In this document: piece by piece, positions 12,352 through 25,150 of the stretch | How positions within the stretch are numbered: position 1 is the stretch's first letter | Layout: each line of letters opens with the position of its first letter | Assembly (NCBI GenBank): GCA_016748015.1 | Contig: JAAOMT010000594.1 | Coordinates: forward strand, 172,073 to 236,072 | Direction: 5' to 3' | Length of the DNA: 64,000 bases | From: Geosiphon pyriformis | Lineage: Eukaryota > Glomeromycota > Glomeromycetes > Archaeosporales > Geosiphonaceae | Position numbers and translations under genes: made by a program | Notes under the pieces: model-generated | What the model saw: the letters and a program-made list of their open reading frames with translations, nothing else | The model's database searches: none | Told to the model about the DNA's origin: nothing

Positions 12352-13136
12352 CTTCAACGTCTTAGCTTAAGCAAGTATTATTAGTGATGACTTCCCTTTT
12401 CTTGAGGGTGAACTCAGAAACTCTATTGATCATTCGCGGCTTAAAATATAACTACGAGTTACATGAACGAGAATGAAATGCCTTCAAAAAAACCCGGTAA
12501 TTCTTTGCCCGAAATGGTAACTATTTAAAAATTAGATTCGATATTTGTTATTGTTGATTTAGTTAAAATTATTTATTTATCAATTTTTTGTTCACTTTTT
12601 TTTAGTTTATAATTTTAAAAGTCAAATAATTTCATAGTTTTTTAAATTAAAAAAAAACAACAACGTTACATTTTTAGTTAACTTAATTAAAACAAACTTT
12701 TTTTCTAAAATTATTATAAATTGGTTTTTATTTTAATTTTATTATTTAAAAAAATGATATATAAAAATATCTTTAAAATTGATTTTTGAAAAATCCTTTG
12801 TTCTTGTGTCACACTACACCCATGATGATGAGAATCTCGTACCAAAAGTTTCACAACTTGGTTCTACACGATAAAAGAAAAAAGGCTCGCGTTTAATCAA
12901 TTTTTTCTTATTTAAAAGTGAAATTTATCCTTATTTAAATTCTCAACAACTAAAAGTGTACTATACGAGTTAGTAATAGTGGATCAGTGTAAAAAACCTT
13001 TGATTTTTGATTGTGGTATAATCCCTAGAGAGCTGTAGCAAGTCCCATTCTATGCTGAGCAAGCCTTATTCAGGTACCTTTTCAAGTGAATCCTCTCATC
13101 CAGCTTTGAGAAAACAAGTTTAAATAATTTTCCTGG
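12352..13136. promoter_or_regulatory. Shared upstream region of two divergent genes
   Basis: 785 bp between the MCC-alpha start (minus) and the coiled-coil gene start (plus). It has an AT-rich core (about 12540-12790) with T and A runs and otherwise ordinary composition. No RNA gene, repeat or credible ORF. As the only space between two divergent start codons it must hold both promoters; no specific site could be named. Confidence 0.5.
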
Positions 13137-15375
13137 ATGATGAACGGGGATTATGGAACATCGAACCCTTCTCGACCTAAAATTCAACGCCTTCCAAGCC
13201 ACCGTAAACCAAGGGTTGCCAATTCAGCCAAACTCGATCTCTCACAAATAAAGCCACAGGTCTCAAAGAGTGATACTCTACCTCTAAACCCTGGCCTTCT
13301 TAGGGCTCCGGCTTTTCGGAGTAAGAGCCTTAACCAAATACAGCAAAAAGGGAGATCGAGATCTGATGATGGGTTCCATTCAGACTCCGATAAAGATAGT
13401 ATTCATTCCAACAAAAGTGTACAAAGTAGTCAAAGTCATCTTAATAGAACTTCTTCCTTCACAAAGCTTGAGCCTGTTGCACGTGTGCGCCCTTCTTCTT
13501 TGAGCAATTTTTCGGAAACTCCGAAGCAAGATAGTTTTAATCTTGACTCTTTGACAGATAGTCGACAATACCAGACTGAAAACAAAGCGGCTGAAGCTAG
13601 ACAAGAGAGAAAGGTAAGAATTAATGTAAAACCTACGATAGCCCCCTATAATTTGAATTTTCTAAACGAAATTAAAGTTTTTTGGACATCTCCTTTCATT
13701 TGAAATTTGAATTAAAATTATTTATCTCAAATATTATTATTTAACCACTTAGTTTGATGCTTTCCAACCTGCATGTCTTTTCTCAATCATAGATTCAAGA
13801 CTTGGAAATCTCCATTAACTCATTAATGAATATAAATGCTGAATTAGATGCTGTCAACAAAAAACAAGCTGCGGAAATTCAAGATTTGAAAAAAAGGCTT
13901 CAAAGGTATCAATGAGGGTATCACTTTTTTGGAAAAAATATTAAATTAAAGCATATTTTTATTATAGAAATGACACTTTCATGTCAGGAATATCTTCATT
14001 AAACATAGAAAATGAAGATACCAACACGTCAACACCCTTGTCAGATGTAAGTTTACATAATGCTCTCCATATCTTTTAGCCTTAAGAAAATTGAAGGAAC
14101 AACTTGAACTAGGCTAATACTCAATAATCACTGCAACTACCTATTTGTTGGTTTATGGTGATACAATCAAACCGCACGAACTAGATGGAATTCTTAGAGC
14201 AGGAAAGAGACAATGACACCAGATTTCGTCAAATACTACTAGTAATAGATGAAATGATTCGTGATGGTAAAACAGCCATTGAATATACTCCCAAAATTAA
14301 TGGTAGTCGAGTATTGAATAGTATTCAATTAGGTAAATATTCATATAGTTTTATAATTTTTTGCTCAGTCTTATTTAATTTTTAATTTTTCCTAATAATA
14401 ACCCTAGAAGAACCTCCAATACCAAAAGGGATATATCCCGAGATCATGGACTGTCCTTATAACAATATTGAGAGTGTTTCTCAAAATGGGCTTGACTCGG
14501 ATGAAGAATTGGATATTTTCAAACTATCCGCAAATCAAAACGGATCAATACAAATAAGAGACAATTTATTATCGAAAAAGGAGAAGACTAAAAGTTCAAA
14601 TGGTGAAATGATTACCCTATCCAATCAATCAAGATCTTCGGAAAAAGAGGAGGCAAATCTGGAATCATTAGACACAAATCATCTCAGTAAGCTGAAACAT
14701 GAAAGTGCTAGTGAAGCACTATGCCTCAATGAAGAAAGGGTTCGAGCTGTAATTGATGAACTTTTGGTATTTGCTAAACAAAGCAATGCCAATATAATTT
14801 ATGAGTTTCCAACAACACCGTCAGTTTCTGAAAGGAAAGGATTAGGATTGCTGTTGCCAATTCAAGAAGGGCCTTCATCATATACAGCTTCGGGGAGTAT
14901 TATTATGGGAGAGGAGGAGGAAGAGGAGGAGGAAGAATATGCAACAAAATCATCACCTACTATAAAACTTTTATATGAACTCAAAGAATTACTCTTTGGG
15001 AATGTTCACCGTTCAATAAACTTGAGAAAATACAAGAGGATTTTACCAATGGTGGCCTCTAGCCGTATAGACTTGCAAGTTGTTTCACCAGATGGCAAAA
15101 AAGAAATCTTAGATGGAAATTTTCAATCTGCTGGAATTTCTGTACGGAACCATCGTCTATCTCCAAAAGGTCGAATTATACGTCGGCAATCTTCTCCCAA
15201 TTTTCGAACTCTTGTACAACCCACACACACATCAAGTCACTCTGAGGGCAAAATCAATTTAGCCGATGATGGATATAAGAGCAAAATTACCAATGTTAAA
15301 GAAACCCCTGAAATAGCCAACCCCTCTTGGGTATCCTCTTTGGGTTTTCTGTCGCCTTGGAAGATCTCCCAATAA
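13137..15375 (+). CDS. Uncharacterised Ser-rich coiled-coil protein
   Basis: I do not recognise this gene. Five exons join in frame: 13137-13613, 13793-13905, 13968-14046, 14185-14332 and 14408-15375, giving 594 residues. Residues 1-159 are Ser/Arg/Lys-rich and disordered (RLPSHRKPR, HSDSDKDSIHSNKS). Residues about 150-205 form a predicted coiled coil (AEIQDLKKRLQ, preceded by LEISINSLMNINAEL). Next comes an acidic/helical segment (FLEQERDNDTRF), then a long Ser/Glu-rich half with one compact stretch (ERVRAVIDELLVFAKQS) and a run of nine Glu near 15,000 upstream bases 14910-14937, followed by a hydrophobic-basic block (IKLLYELKELLFGNVHRSINLRKYKRIL). No signal peptide or membrane segment. Could be a cytoskeletal or nuclear scaffold; nothing in the sequence decides this. 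Gene reality is well supported by intron phase agreement. Confidence 0.7.
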
Positions 15376-15750
15376 CTCTATTACTCTGATGGCTGCCATT
15401 TGATTTTCCGAGCCTTTGAACTCAATTTGCTGCTGAGTTTACCACTAATTATTCCTTGTGGGTTAAGCTTAAATTATGGATGGATAAACGGACAATATTG
15501 TGATTGCAAAATTTGTTTTTAACAGGCTAGGATACTCTTGATCGATAATAAATATTTTTGTTTTCAATACTTTTTGTTCATAATACAACGCGCTAAAATG
15601 TAGTCATAAAACCTAATTTTAATTCAACAAGTCAATTTTTTTTCTAGCTGAGCTTTTAAATCAGATTTTATAATGTGTTTGAAAGTGACCTATCAGATAG
15701 CAGAATCACAATAAATTATCACTGGTCTTAAAAAAAAGACTCAAGACAAA

Positions 15751-18700
15751 ATGAACACTTTTCCTCGAAGAAGTGCTCGTGTTAAAGCATCAGCAGAAAA
15801 GCAAAAATTGCTAAGCCAAAGTAACAGTTCTGAAAAAATTTCTCCAAAAATAAGAAGTGAGCGAAGCGCTATCAAATCAACAGAAAGCAAGAAACTCTCT
15901 AATTCAACTCTTCATCTTGCTATAGCTTCGACTTTTCAAATCACCAACGCTGACACTGATTCAAATAACGAAAACTTTGACGCCACCTCTGTTCATCCCG
16001 TGGAAGTTGTACAAAGCGATGCCTTACCACCCACTTCATCTGCCTCTACTACACCATTGCATCAATCAGCTGTTACAATAGTAGATATCAATAAAGATTT
16101 CATTCGAGATTCATTGATTGAGCGATATCAACAAGGGGATGATGTTAATATGCTTGTTAATTGTGACAGTCAAACCAATATTCAAGTCTCAGCAACAGAA
16201 ACCCTAGATTTTCCACCCTGTTTTCTCATGCTTTGTAAGGAATTAGAATCCCCCTTATCTCCTTCTCTTCCAACTCTTTCACAACTAAACATTGGCCGTT
16301 TGGATGATAGCGAAGAAATGGACATGGAAAATGAAGAAGCTAATGATTATCTCAATGAATCTCTAGATCATGGCAATTCTTCAGGCTCCACATTCAAGTA
16401 AGCAGAATTAGACTAAACTTTACGGCTCTTTTTTAATTTTGCTCTTATCTTTCTTTTTAACCTTAGGCAGCAATATCCTAATGACATAAAACCTCTGACC
16501 GACCATTCATTGTTCTTTACGGAAGAAGCATTTTCCAGATATAGTGTAGCCACGCCTGAGAGATTATACAAAGAGAATGTACGAGCTCTGATCGAAAGAA
16601 AACAAAAAAAAATTCTTGGCCAAGATTTTATCGATACCCAATTAAAGTCCCCCTCCTTGCCGTTATCCAAATTCCAAGGTCCAGCAAAGGAAGATGTATC
16701 AAATTCCCTGCATGTGCCTTCTGAAAAATCTCATAAAATTGAGAAAACGAATATTGAAATATCCATGAGCAACCCGCAATTTCTTCCACATCCAACCCCA
16801 CAAAAAACTATCGAATCTGATGATGATGGTACGTCTAATATTTTGTCGTTATCAATTCTGTTTGACGCTTTTTATATTTAATCGCGTCTAATGAATTATA
16901 GGTTTAATTATGGATGATGATATCGAGGAAGCCCCACAAAATCAAAACTTGACCAAATCTCTCCCCGAAAAGAATTTGACGATACCAAAAATTATTCAGG
17001 TACAAGCCAAGAACAGCACAGGGAATGTCCGCACGACAATTTTGGAGGCTCACCCTTTTATAGATAAAAATATTAGCTCAACATCACGTCATCAAATTGA
17101 ACCCACGGAATTTTCCCCTAAGCCAATACACAAAACACAAATAACTGAACAAGAAAGAGATATGATAATTGAGACATCAAATAAACCAAAAGTTGCCCAA
17201 ATATTCGAAAATTCTCTGAGTAATTCATCTTTAGCCGCGCAATCTAACCCAATCACCCCTCAAATCTCCAAAGAAACCCAAAACAATTCATCCTCAACTG
17301 GATCCACTGAAGATCTACTTGGACCCCTTTTAGATATGCTCGATGCTCGCAAGAAGGAATTAGCTAGCCTTCCTGCTAATAACTCCAACGAATCCTTAAA
17401 TAGTAATCTTTCTCTTCCCGTTCCTCGAGATATTTTAACCGCATCTGCTTCTTTGAAACAATCTCACGGAGGGCTCTTAAACGTGGAATCCCAATCTTCA
17501 AACTTGATCCCATATTCTTCTTTAACAAAAGAAGACCACAAGGAATTTTTACAGATGAGTTTACTTGTTAATCAAAGCGTATGTCTATTTCCTTGAAACC
17601 TATGAATTACAGTACCCAAATATATTATCAAGCTTCAACATATCAATTACATTTAGCCCCACCTTGTTGATGAACAAGAACTTTTGCGCTATAAGAATTT
17701 GAGTCTACGGTTACAAGAGGAAACTCAAAAATACATTCAATGGACATATGAGAGGGGAAAAGGTCGATTTCAATACCTTAATAATCAAATCAAGAAAACT
17801 ATCATAGTAAGCTTCCATGATCTCTTATAGCTCTAGAGTATTCAGCTTCTCACATGAACGATTACACTAACAGGATCGCTGTTCTATTAAAAGAATGTGG
17901 GCAAGAAATCAATATCCTGTGAGTAGCATGAATTTTTTGGGTCATGGTTTTATAGCAACTTTTCTTCAATTTCCTAACTAATATTAATTTTAACTTAAGC
18001 GGTATTATGAGGTAATTTTTACTATCAACATCTCTTTGGCTGCCCCCGGTCCAGGGGAACCTATCTTGAAGTACAAGGAATTGGTTCATCGAATAGTAAG
18101 TACGATTTTATCCCTTTTTCACATTTCGGGCTACCAAATTCAGAGAACCTTATTTTCTATTTTGAATCAGGGAACATGTTATGAATTTTTCATTCCAGAG
18201 ATGACAAAACCATTGCATTTAAATCTTGATCGAAATTATTGGACAAAAATCATCGTCCCAACATTAGCATCTTCGACTGATCAAGATCAAAAAAAAAATG
18301 GATCAACTTCAAAAAGCAATCAGCTTTTAGATGAGGAAAATAATACCTCCATGGCATTTCTATCCCCAAATTCGAATATCGTAGAAAGTTCTACACCGTT
18401 CGACGATGGTCACTGGCAAAAAACTGTTGGTCGATTTCATTTGATTTTCTTTAGCCTCGAGTCTTTACTCATTTTTTTTGGCCTTATAGTCGATGCCTGT
18501 TGTTAGTAACGATCCTTTGATTCCCAAAATAATTGCCGACCGTAATGTTGATATTGTCATTTCATCAAGTGGACTATGTACATTAGTTGGCCTTCATGCA
18601 TCATCGGATGTCGAATTTGAGATGCCTGTTGTAGTTCGGGAGCATATCGATGGTATTATTTTACTAAATCTTTATTCCAAAAATAATATTGAAAGATAAG

Positions 18701-20463
18701 ATAAACTTTCTTTCTTTACACTAGGGGACGGATCTCTTCACAAGACGGTATATATTGATAAACCTCTAGTCAATCATCATCTTAGCCCTAGGGAGTACAA
18801 TCAACATTTTTACGACGTTGCATTTAAAAGCGTTGCTTCAAATCTACCAGTTAATATTGAAGATATTGTTAAGTTGGCTTCAAGTAAATTAAAAGACTCG
18901 CAAGGTCAGCATTCAGTTTCACAGCACAAGCAAAAAAATTTTCTGAAAATTCTATATATATTAGGAAAATCTGACCAAAATCTTTATAAAGGTCAACTTC
19001 TATCACCTACCTCACAAACGCCTATTGCCACTGAAGCGCCAAATATTTTAGAACCACTCCGGCCCATTCTGTTCGAAGCCAGAGAATCTCTTGATATCAA
19101 TACCAAAAGTAATTTACATGGAAGAACTCCGGAAAAAGGCCTGGCAGAAAACCTGAAATCCTCGATGCAAGATAAATCACCTGAAAACTTCAAGGAAACC
19201 ATTGAAAAAGATGGCGAGTACGGATTATCAAACTTACAAATGAAATCCGGAAACTTAATATATACCCTATGGAGTTTTGGGGATTTATCACTCTTAATCA
19301 GGTGTAAGGCTCATGGCTTCATTTATGACCGTGATGGCAAGCATCCTAAAGTAAGTGTTTGAAAATTATTCAGAATTATATACATTGAAAATATTTTCGT
19401 TTTGACAATTAAATTGCTTCTATTTTTCGCTGTCAGCCTCGAATCGTTGGCATGAAAACTAAATTGGAATATCAGCGGGACATAGGCGTGGAAGAGATTA
19501 CAAACGTCGAACGAGCACGCTGGTGGATTCATACTTTTATTCGTGGCGATGCTTATTTATTGCTTGGCCGAATTGATGTGCTAAACAACGAATTATTCGG
19601 GGTCGAACAGAGACCAATGACGCAAATAATTCCCAATAAAGACTGGCAAGTTTTTCAAGTTTAGATTCTATCGAATACCATAACTTTGAAGTGAATATCT
19701 TTTCTCTTTTCACCCACTATTTTTGAATCCTTAGGCCCAAACCTCATAGTAAATTAGTTCAAAATGTTTTGAAGAGATTGCATTCAAGGTTCGTAGTCTG
19801 TAATATAACTAAACTATTCTATATACGATATAACTTACCGGACCCTTATTACCTCAGCTTGCCTCCAGGAAATTATCTTTTATCCCATAAGAAAAAAGAT
19901 TTACACATATCGGTCCTCAAGAATGTGGCAGCCGAAAAAGTTCAGAGCAATTTGACATCTATGGATCTTTATGATCTTCACGCTGCTTATTCGCAAGTCT
20001 CTGAAATAGATTTTGACACTGTCCCATTTGTCCAATTGAAATGGGAGGGTCCAGTCGAACAAGTTCCCCATACTTTCCCTCCACGCCCTCTGTTCTGTTA
20101 TTCTTTCTCAGATAAAGGATATTGCCTTAAATCATCTGTAAGAAAATTTAAAATCGTTTACATATTGTTAAAACAACCTCATATATCAGCTCTTCTTATG
20201 CCCAAAAGTGCCCATATCCTCATATTCCTCGAGCTAATTTGAACAACACAAATGCAGAAATCAAATCCAAAACTAAAGCCAAGAAATCTGCCAAGAAGAA
20301 AAAGCGCAAGCTTTCAGCCGAGGAAGCAAGAAATACAACCCCATTTAAACGAGATGTATCCAAAGATTTTGATTCTGAAATAATGGTCTCAAATATTGAC
20401 TTGCAATCTCGACCAAATTTTTCTACACTCTTACAACAATATCAACAGTCACGTAGCCAATGA
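15751..20463 (+). CDS. ICE2: Little elongation complex subunit 2 homologue (NARG2_C domain)
   Basis: In animals ICE2/NARG2 is a subunit of the little elongation complex, which supports RNA polymerase II transcription of snRNA genes. Thirteen exons fit one frame: 15751-16397, 16467-16828, 16902-17578, 17657-17806, 17874-17918, 18000-18095, 18171-18425, 18490-18652, 18725-19350, 19437-19645, 19735-19788, 19858-20137 and 20209-20463, giving 1272 residues. N-terminus: disordered, then HSLFFTEEAFSRYSV (about residue 225), like the metazoan N-terminal motif. The middle is Ser/Pro-rich, followed by a helical part (RYKNLSLRLQEETQKYIQW). The conserved C-terminal domain, about residues 700-1190, has HKTVYIDKPL, KTKLEYQRDIGVEE, LPPGNYLLSH and VPHTFPPR. 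It ends in a Lys-rich probable nuclear signal (AKKSAKKKKRK). One intron (19646-19734) needs a GC donor and two introns (18426-18489, 20138-20208) have less certain edges. Family assignment is by motif memory. Confidence 0.8.
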
Positions 20464-22174
20464 CTTTTGCGATACTTTATATAAAATATCATGGATAAAT
20501 TCCAGCTTAGAGAATGGCTATACTATCTTTCGGATACAGGTATCTTACTAATTTGCGATGTCGTTCAGCCAAACCAAGCCACTTATGCATTCATCCTTAT
20601 ATTCGCGCTGTATTTGATCTCTCAATGTAAAGCGTCAACTCTAAAAGGACCTTGGTTGTGAGCCAATACGAAATAAGAGCCATTTTCTAAGGATTCCACA
20701 GTACTGTATGAGCAAATGGCCATTTGTCAATGGACAATGCTCTAAAAACGACCAACAAAAGTCGGTTTTCAATAGCAGGATCTCGGATCAAGTTGGCCTG
20801 AAAAGAAATAAATCGAGTCTGGGCTTGAAGATATTCGATTTAGGACTCGATGTTAATGGCAGTAGATTATTATTAACTAGTGTTCCAAATTCTGATGCCA
20901 ATATATAATAAAATCTATATAGCCAAAAAGGATAATAATATATTAAAATAAAACTTGATAAATAAAATATATTTGAATCATTTGTAAATTTTTTAAATTT
21001 CTTATTATTTAACTTAACATACATTATTGTTTTACAATTAGCATTAATTACTTAATTTATTAATTATTTAGAATATTTATAATTTTTACTTTATTAACAA
21101 TCTAATTTGTAAAATACACAAATATAATTAGTATTATAATTAGATTGTGCAATATATTAATTTACTTAATATAAAAAGTTGTTAAAATTAACTTGATTTT
21201 TTTATTTTAAAATTGCAAATATTAAAAATATATTTAAACTTTAAAATAACTTAATAAATAAAGTTTTTATATAATATATTTTTATTTCTTTATTTAATAA
21301 GTATAATTTAATAATTACTTATTATAAAAAACTTACTAAAAAATTCTAAAATAAATACAGCTTATGCTTTTTTTATATATAACTAATTATTTAAGCTAAT
21401 TAAAACAATACTATATAATTATAATCATTGAAAACATCAAAAAATTTATAAATTTTTTTAAAAAATAACTGCAAATTAGTAATATAATTAAAATTAATAT
21501 AATATTTTTAATAAAACTTTTATTATAATTTAAATTATTAAAACTAATATAATATTTTTAATAAAACTTTTATTATAATTTAAATTATTAAACTAAGTAC
21601 AAAAAAACCAATCATATTAATTATAATTAATTTATTATTAAAAATTTAGATTTAATAACCAAAAATTTAACTTAAAATATATAATAAAGTCTTAAACTAA
21701 ATTTATTACATGTAAATTAATTTTAATAATATTATTAAAAACCAAAAACCAATTTTTAAAAACAAAATTCTTGATCAAAGTTATGTAAAAAAAACTATCA
21801 GTTGTTTTAAATAATAATAAAAATAAAAAAATTACAGCTTTTTTTTTTGTTCTGATTATAATCATGAAATAAAAATAATAATAAATAATTTAACAAAATA
21901 AATAATATTATAATTCAAAATTTAACAAAAATTACAAATAGTATAAAAAATCAATTAATTATAAAACAACTTAATAATAATCTTAAAAAAATAATAATTT
22001 AATAATAGCAATGCAAATAATATTAATTAGCAAATATTATAATATATTAGCAATTAGTATTATTTAAAAATATCAAAAATAAAATATTATAATATATTAT
22101 CTTGTAAAATTATAAACATATATAAATATAATAGTTTTAATATTAAAAAACAGTTTTTAATTTAGTTATAATTT

Positions 22175-22211
<37 letters not shown>

Positions 22212-22590
22212 TAAAATAAAACTTTAAGTAATTAAAAAAATAAAAAAATAAAATTTATTATTACAAATTTATTACAAAACTTATTTATAATTTTTTTTAA
22301 ATAAAACTATTATTTATAAGCTAAATTTATTAAAAAAATAATTTTTAATTAAAATTACTTATATTATTATTAATTAATAAAAAGTTTTATTGTTTTATTT
22401 AAAAAAAGTGCTTAAAATTATTAATATTTTATGTTTTTAAATTGAAAAACACTTTAAACAATTACAAAAATAGTTATAAAAAAATTTTAACAATAAATAA
22501 AGTTTAAATTAACTTTTAAAAAAAAGTATATTATATATAATAACAAAAAATAAAAAAAAATTTATTATAATTTTAACAATATAATATATC
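20464..22590. other. 3' flank grading into AT-rich transposon DNA, with a decayed LINE 3' end
   Basis: 20464-20930 has ordinary composition but no supported gene; the 66-codon ORF at 20708-20908 has no recognisable motif and no intron-linked partner. From 20930 on the DNA is AT-rich and almost free of CG. 21280-21440 resembles, on the minus strand, the LINE 3' end seen at 4148-4290 (shared pattern: 'ATGC' + T run + 'ATATAAC..' and 'AATTA-AACAATACTAT'). 21491-21590 is a two-copy tandem repeat with a 50-bp period. A (TAA)n run lies at 22175-22208. Confidence 0.55.
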
Positions 22591-22599
22591 AGACCATGT

Positions 22600-23225
22600 C
22601 TTTTTTTGTTTTTCTAACACTGATAATCACACCAGTTTGTTGGACACTTATGCAGCTGCTTGAGAAGTGTATTCTGGTCTGTTTCGCTCTTTTTCGTGTG
22701 TATTGCAGTTGTTGTCGACTTGCTTTTCAGATATGACTGTTAGTACAGCTCTATATAAGAGCTTTGTTTTTGGTGATTGGTATCACAAGTCTGTGTCTGT
22801 TTACAAGGATCCTAAGGTAGCAGTGGTAAATGTTGTGAATTTTGTACGTGAGTTTTGTCTTGCATTTTATGATGATATCTGGCTGGTCCATGTAAAACAC
22901 CGGGCCATTATGGAGAAAAATAAGCTGATTCCACGTGATGATTCTATTCCTGTCGCTGTTTCTGGTTTTTCTACACGGCTTTTGGCTGGGGTGATTAGGT
23001 TGTTGGGTGTTGCTAATGCACTTGGCATCAGTTTTGGGTATTGTGAGCATTGTTTGTTTTATGCAAGTGTTGGTGATATGGCTTCTATTCATATAAATAC
23101 ATAGTGTTGTTCTGACTAGTCTGAGTGTCTGGTCACATGTAGTGAAGGCACAATTCGCACTTAGTTTAGATCATTTGTATGATGTATAGCACTAGGTGGC
23201 GTTTGGATTTCACTCATTAAACTTT
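22600..23225 (+). mobile_element. LINE 3' fragment: ORF2 C-terminus, 3' UTR and A-rich tail
   Basis: The frame 22667-23104 encodes the C-terminal end of LINE ORF2 (FVFGDWYHKSVSVYKDP, VKHRAIMEKNKLIPRDD, GVIRLLGVANALGISFGY), ending about 120 bp before an A-rich tail at 23222-23245. The upstream boundary near 22590 falls straight into AT-rich DNA, so this is a 5'-truncated insertion, as is usual for LINEs. It still contains several CG sites, so it is younger than the copies at 4148 and 59150. The reverse complement of this segment aligns by eye with 4148-4700. Confidence 0.75.
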
Positions 23226-23249
23226 AATAAAAAAAAATAATAATATAAT

Positions 23250-23300
23250 TAGCAGTTGGGCTTCACTTGTTAAATCTTTAATAATAAAAAAATATATAAC
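23250..23300 (+). repeat. Second, tandem LINE 3' tail
   Basis: A second copy of the terminal LINE motif (GCAGTTGGGCTTCACTTG, then TTAAATCTTTAATAATAAAA) follows the first one (GGCGTTTGGATTTCACTC, then ATTAAACTTTAATAAAAA) by about 40 bp in the same orientation. Either one LINE inserted into the tail of another or the tail was duplicated during insertion. Confidence 0.5.
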
Positions 23301-24270
23301 TAAAAATAATAAATTTATAAAAAATTAATTATAGTTTAAATTAAAATTATTAATATTAAATATACCAAAAAAACAAATAGTAATTTATATAGATAGATCA
23401 ATTAAGAATTTAGAGTCTATAAATATTTATGGTAATATTACTGCTTATTTTTTGAATATTAAAATAAGTTTAAAGTTAGAGTATATGACTTATTTTCTTC
23501 AACTTTTGTGAAACTGTAGACTATTGCTCTTGTTTTGGATTGTGTTTTTGTGTTTAATTTAGTGGTGTTGTTTATGAATAGTCAAGTATCATTGAATATA
23601 TATGCTTTAATTACAAAAAATATCAAACCAGACTTTTACAATAAATATTGAATAGAAAGAGAGTATATTCATCAAATTATTATGTTGAATAATTTGTTAA
23701 TCAACTAAAACAAGATTAAAAATCATTTTGGAGTTGTTAGCAATAAACATGCAGATTTTTTTGCCAATACTATTACCATGTTCAATTTCACACTGTCTAT
23801 TAAGATATTATACTGTTTTTTTACAGTAAAAAGCAAATCTGTTTTTGAAAATATTTATTATTTTGTTAAGAATTTGTTTAAAACCATCAGTTTTGTTAAT
23901 TAGAAATTCAAGTATACAGATAATATTGTGGATAGATTTTTTTGCGACTTTTTTGATGTGTATTAGACTTTTAGTGTATGGCACCCTAATAGTTAAGTTT
24001 GGTCTGATTTTACAAGCTTTGCTTTTATAATACTGTATTCCCATTTTATAAAGATCTTATACTGCTAATTGTCTATAGCCAAAAAAAAAAATTATACAAT
24101 CAAAATTATTTTAATGTATTGTGTATTCAGTATAGACTAATAAAAGATTCAGACAATATATTCTTATGTACATTATTACTTATAAAAAAGTACAAGAAAA
24201 AAAGTAGATAAGACAAATAGAAAAATAGATCAATAGAAAAATAAAACTTAACAAGTGAGCACAATATTAA
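23300..24270. other. AT-rich stretch, no gene seen
   Basis: About 1 kb of AT-rich sequence, less extreme than the neighbouring blocks. Short ORFs on both strands (23808-24044 minus, 23845-24030 plus) overlap each other and carry no motif. Possibly older transposon sequence; nothing further can be supported. Confidence 0.4.
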
Positions 24271-24844
24271 AAAATTATAATACTTTGCTCAACAATAAGC
24301 ATATTGTCAATAAATTATGATATACTATTCAACAATAAGCATATTGTCAAAAAATTATGACATATTGCTTAGCAATGAGCATATTGTTAAAAAAAATAGG
24401 ACATATTGTTTAAAAAAATGTGAGATCTTATATAACAAAAATTATGTATATATAGTAAGAGTGTTAAAAGCAAAAAAACAGAATTGATTGAGAGAAATCA
24501 GTTAAAATCATTAATTATCCAATATTTTTCCCTTTAAAAAATAGTTTTCTACAACTTGAAATAAAATCAAATCACATACCAATAAAATATTAATTATTAC
24601 CTAAATCTATGTTATCATTATTTAATTAAGAAATATTAATCAATTTTACACTATCAATATAGAGTATTGATAAAATCCAAGACTTAATCACACTGGACCA
24701 ATAGCTCTTAATCATGACTATTAACAAAATACTAATTTTTTATTTTTTTTCTTATTTTTTTTATTTTTTTTATTTGTTTCTTTGTTATTACTAATTAATT
24801 AAAGAAATTAAAACACTAAGTATTTGATATTAAAAATAGCCTAA
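24270..24844 (+). repeat. Decayed gypsy LTR relic with internal ~42-bp tandem repeats
   Basis: 24280-24410 contains about three degenerate copies of a ~42-bp unit with the shared core AATAAGCATATTGTCAA. 24430-24740 then follows the order of the better-preserved gypsy LTR at 34597-35442: a TATATATAG box, GTGTTA, ACAGAATTGAT, CACTATCAA, 'AATAGCTCTTAATCATGACTATTAACAA'-like segment (24704-24730). It is cut at 24845 by another LTR-like sequence. Confidence 0.6.
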
Positions 24845-25150
24845 TGTTATAAGAGTGTTTTTTTAGTATATTTTAATTGTTGATATTCTGTTTTAATTGC
24901 AATCAGTCTCTTGTAAGTTCCTTGATTTTATGTGTTGGATATTAATGATAATATACTGAAGGTTTTTTCTTGATATTGTGATGTAAGTCTTCTCTTTAAT
25001 TCTAGTTGTTTTTGTATATTGTGTACTCCTTTCCAGAGACTAATCTGAAATCTACCCACTGTTTGGGGTCTTTTCTGAGACTATCTTTGCAATTGTCTAA
25101 TGTGTTTTTCTAATCTAGAAACACGGAATATTATTGGTCTTTTCGCAATT
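24845..25150 (+). repeat. LTR-like repeat family 2, copy 1
   Basis: Begins TGTTAT at 24845 and matches, in the same orientation, the last 293 bp of the window (63708-64000), including GAAATCTACCCACTGT, TGGGGTCTTTTCTGAG and TCTAATCTAGAAACAC. It interrupts an older LTR. The match continues to the window end, so the true right end of the repeat is not defined here; I saw no clear ATAACA-type end before 25690. Confidence 0.65.

Noticed and set aside
20708-20908. 66-codon ORF downstream of ICE2
   Set aside because: No motif, no intron partner, and located in the 3' flank; more likely UTR or spacer.
24280-24420. CRISPR-like spaced repeats
   Set aside because: The repeats are degenerate, contiguous rather than spacer-separated, and lie in a eukaryotic LTR relic.
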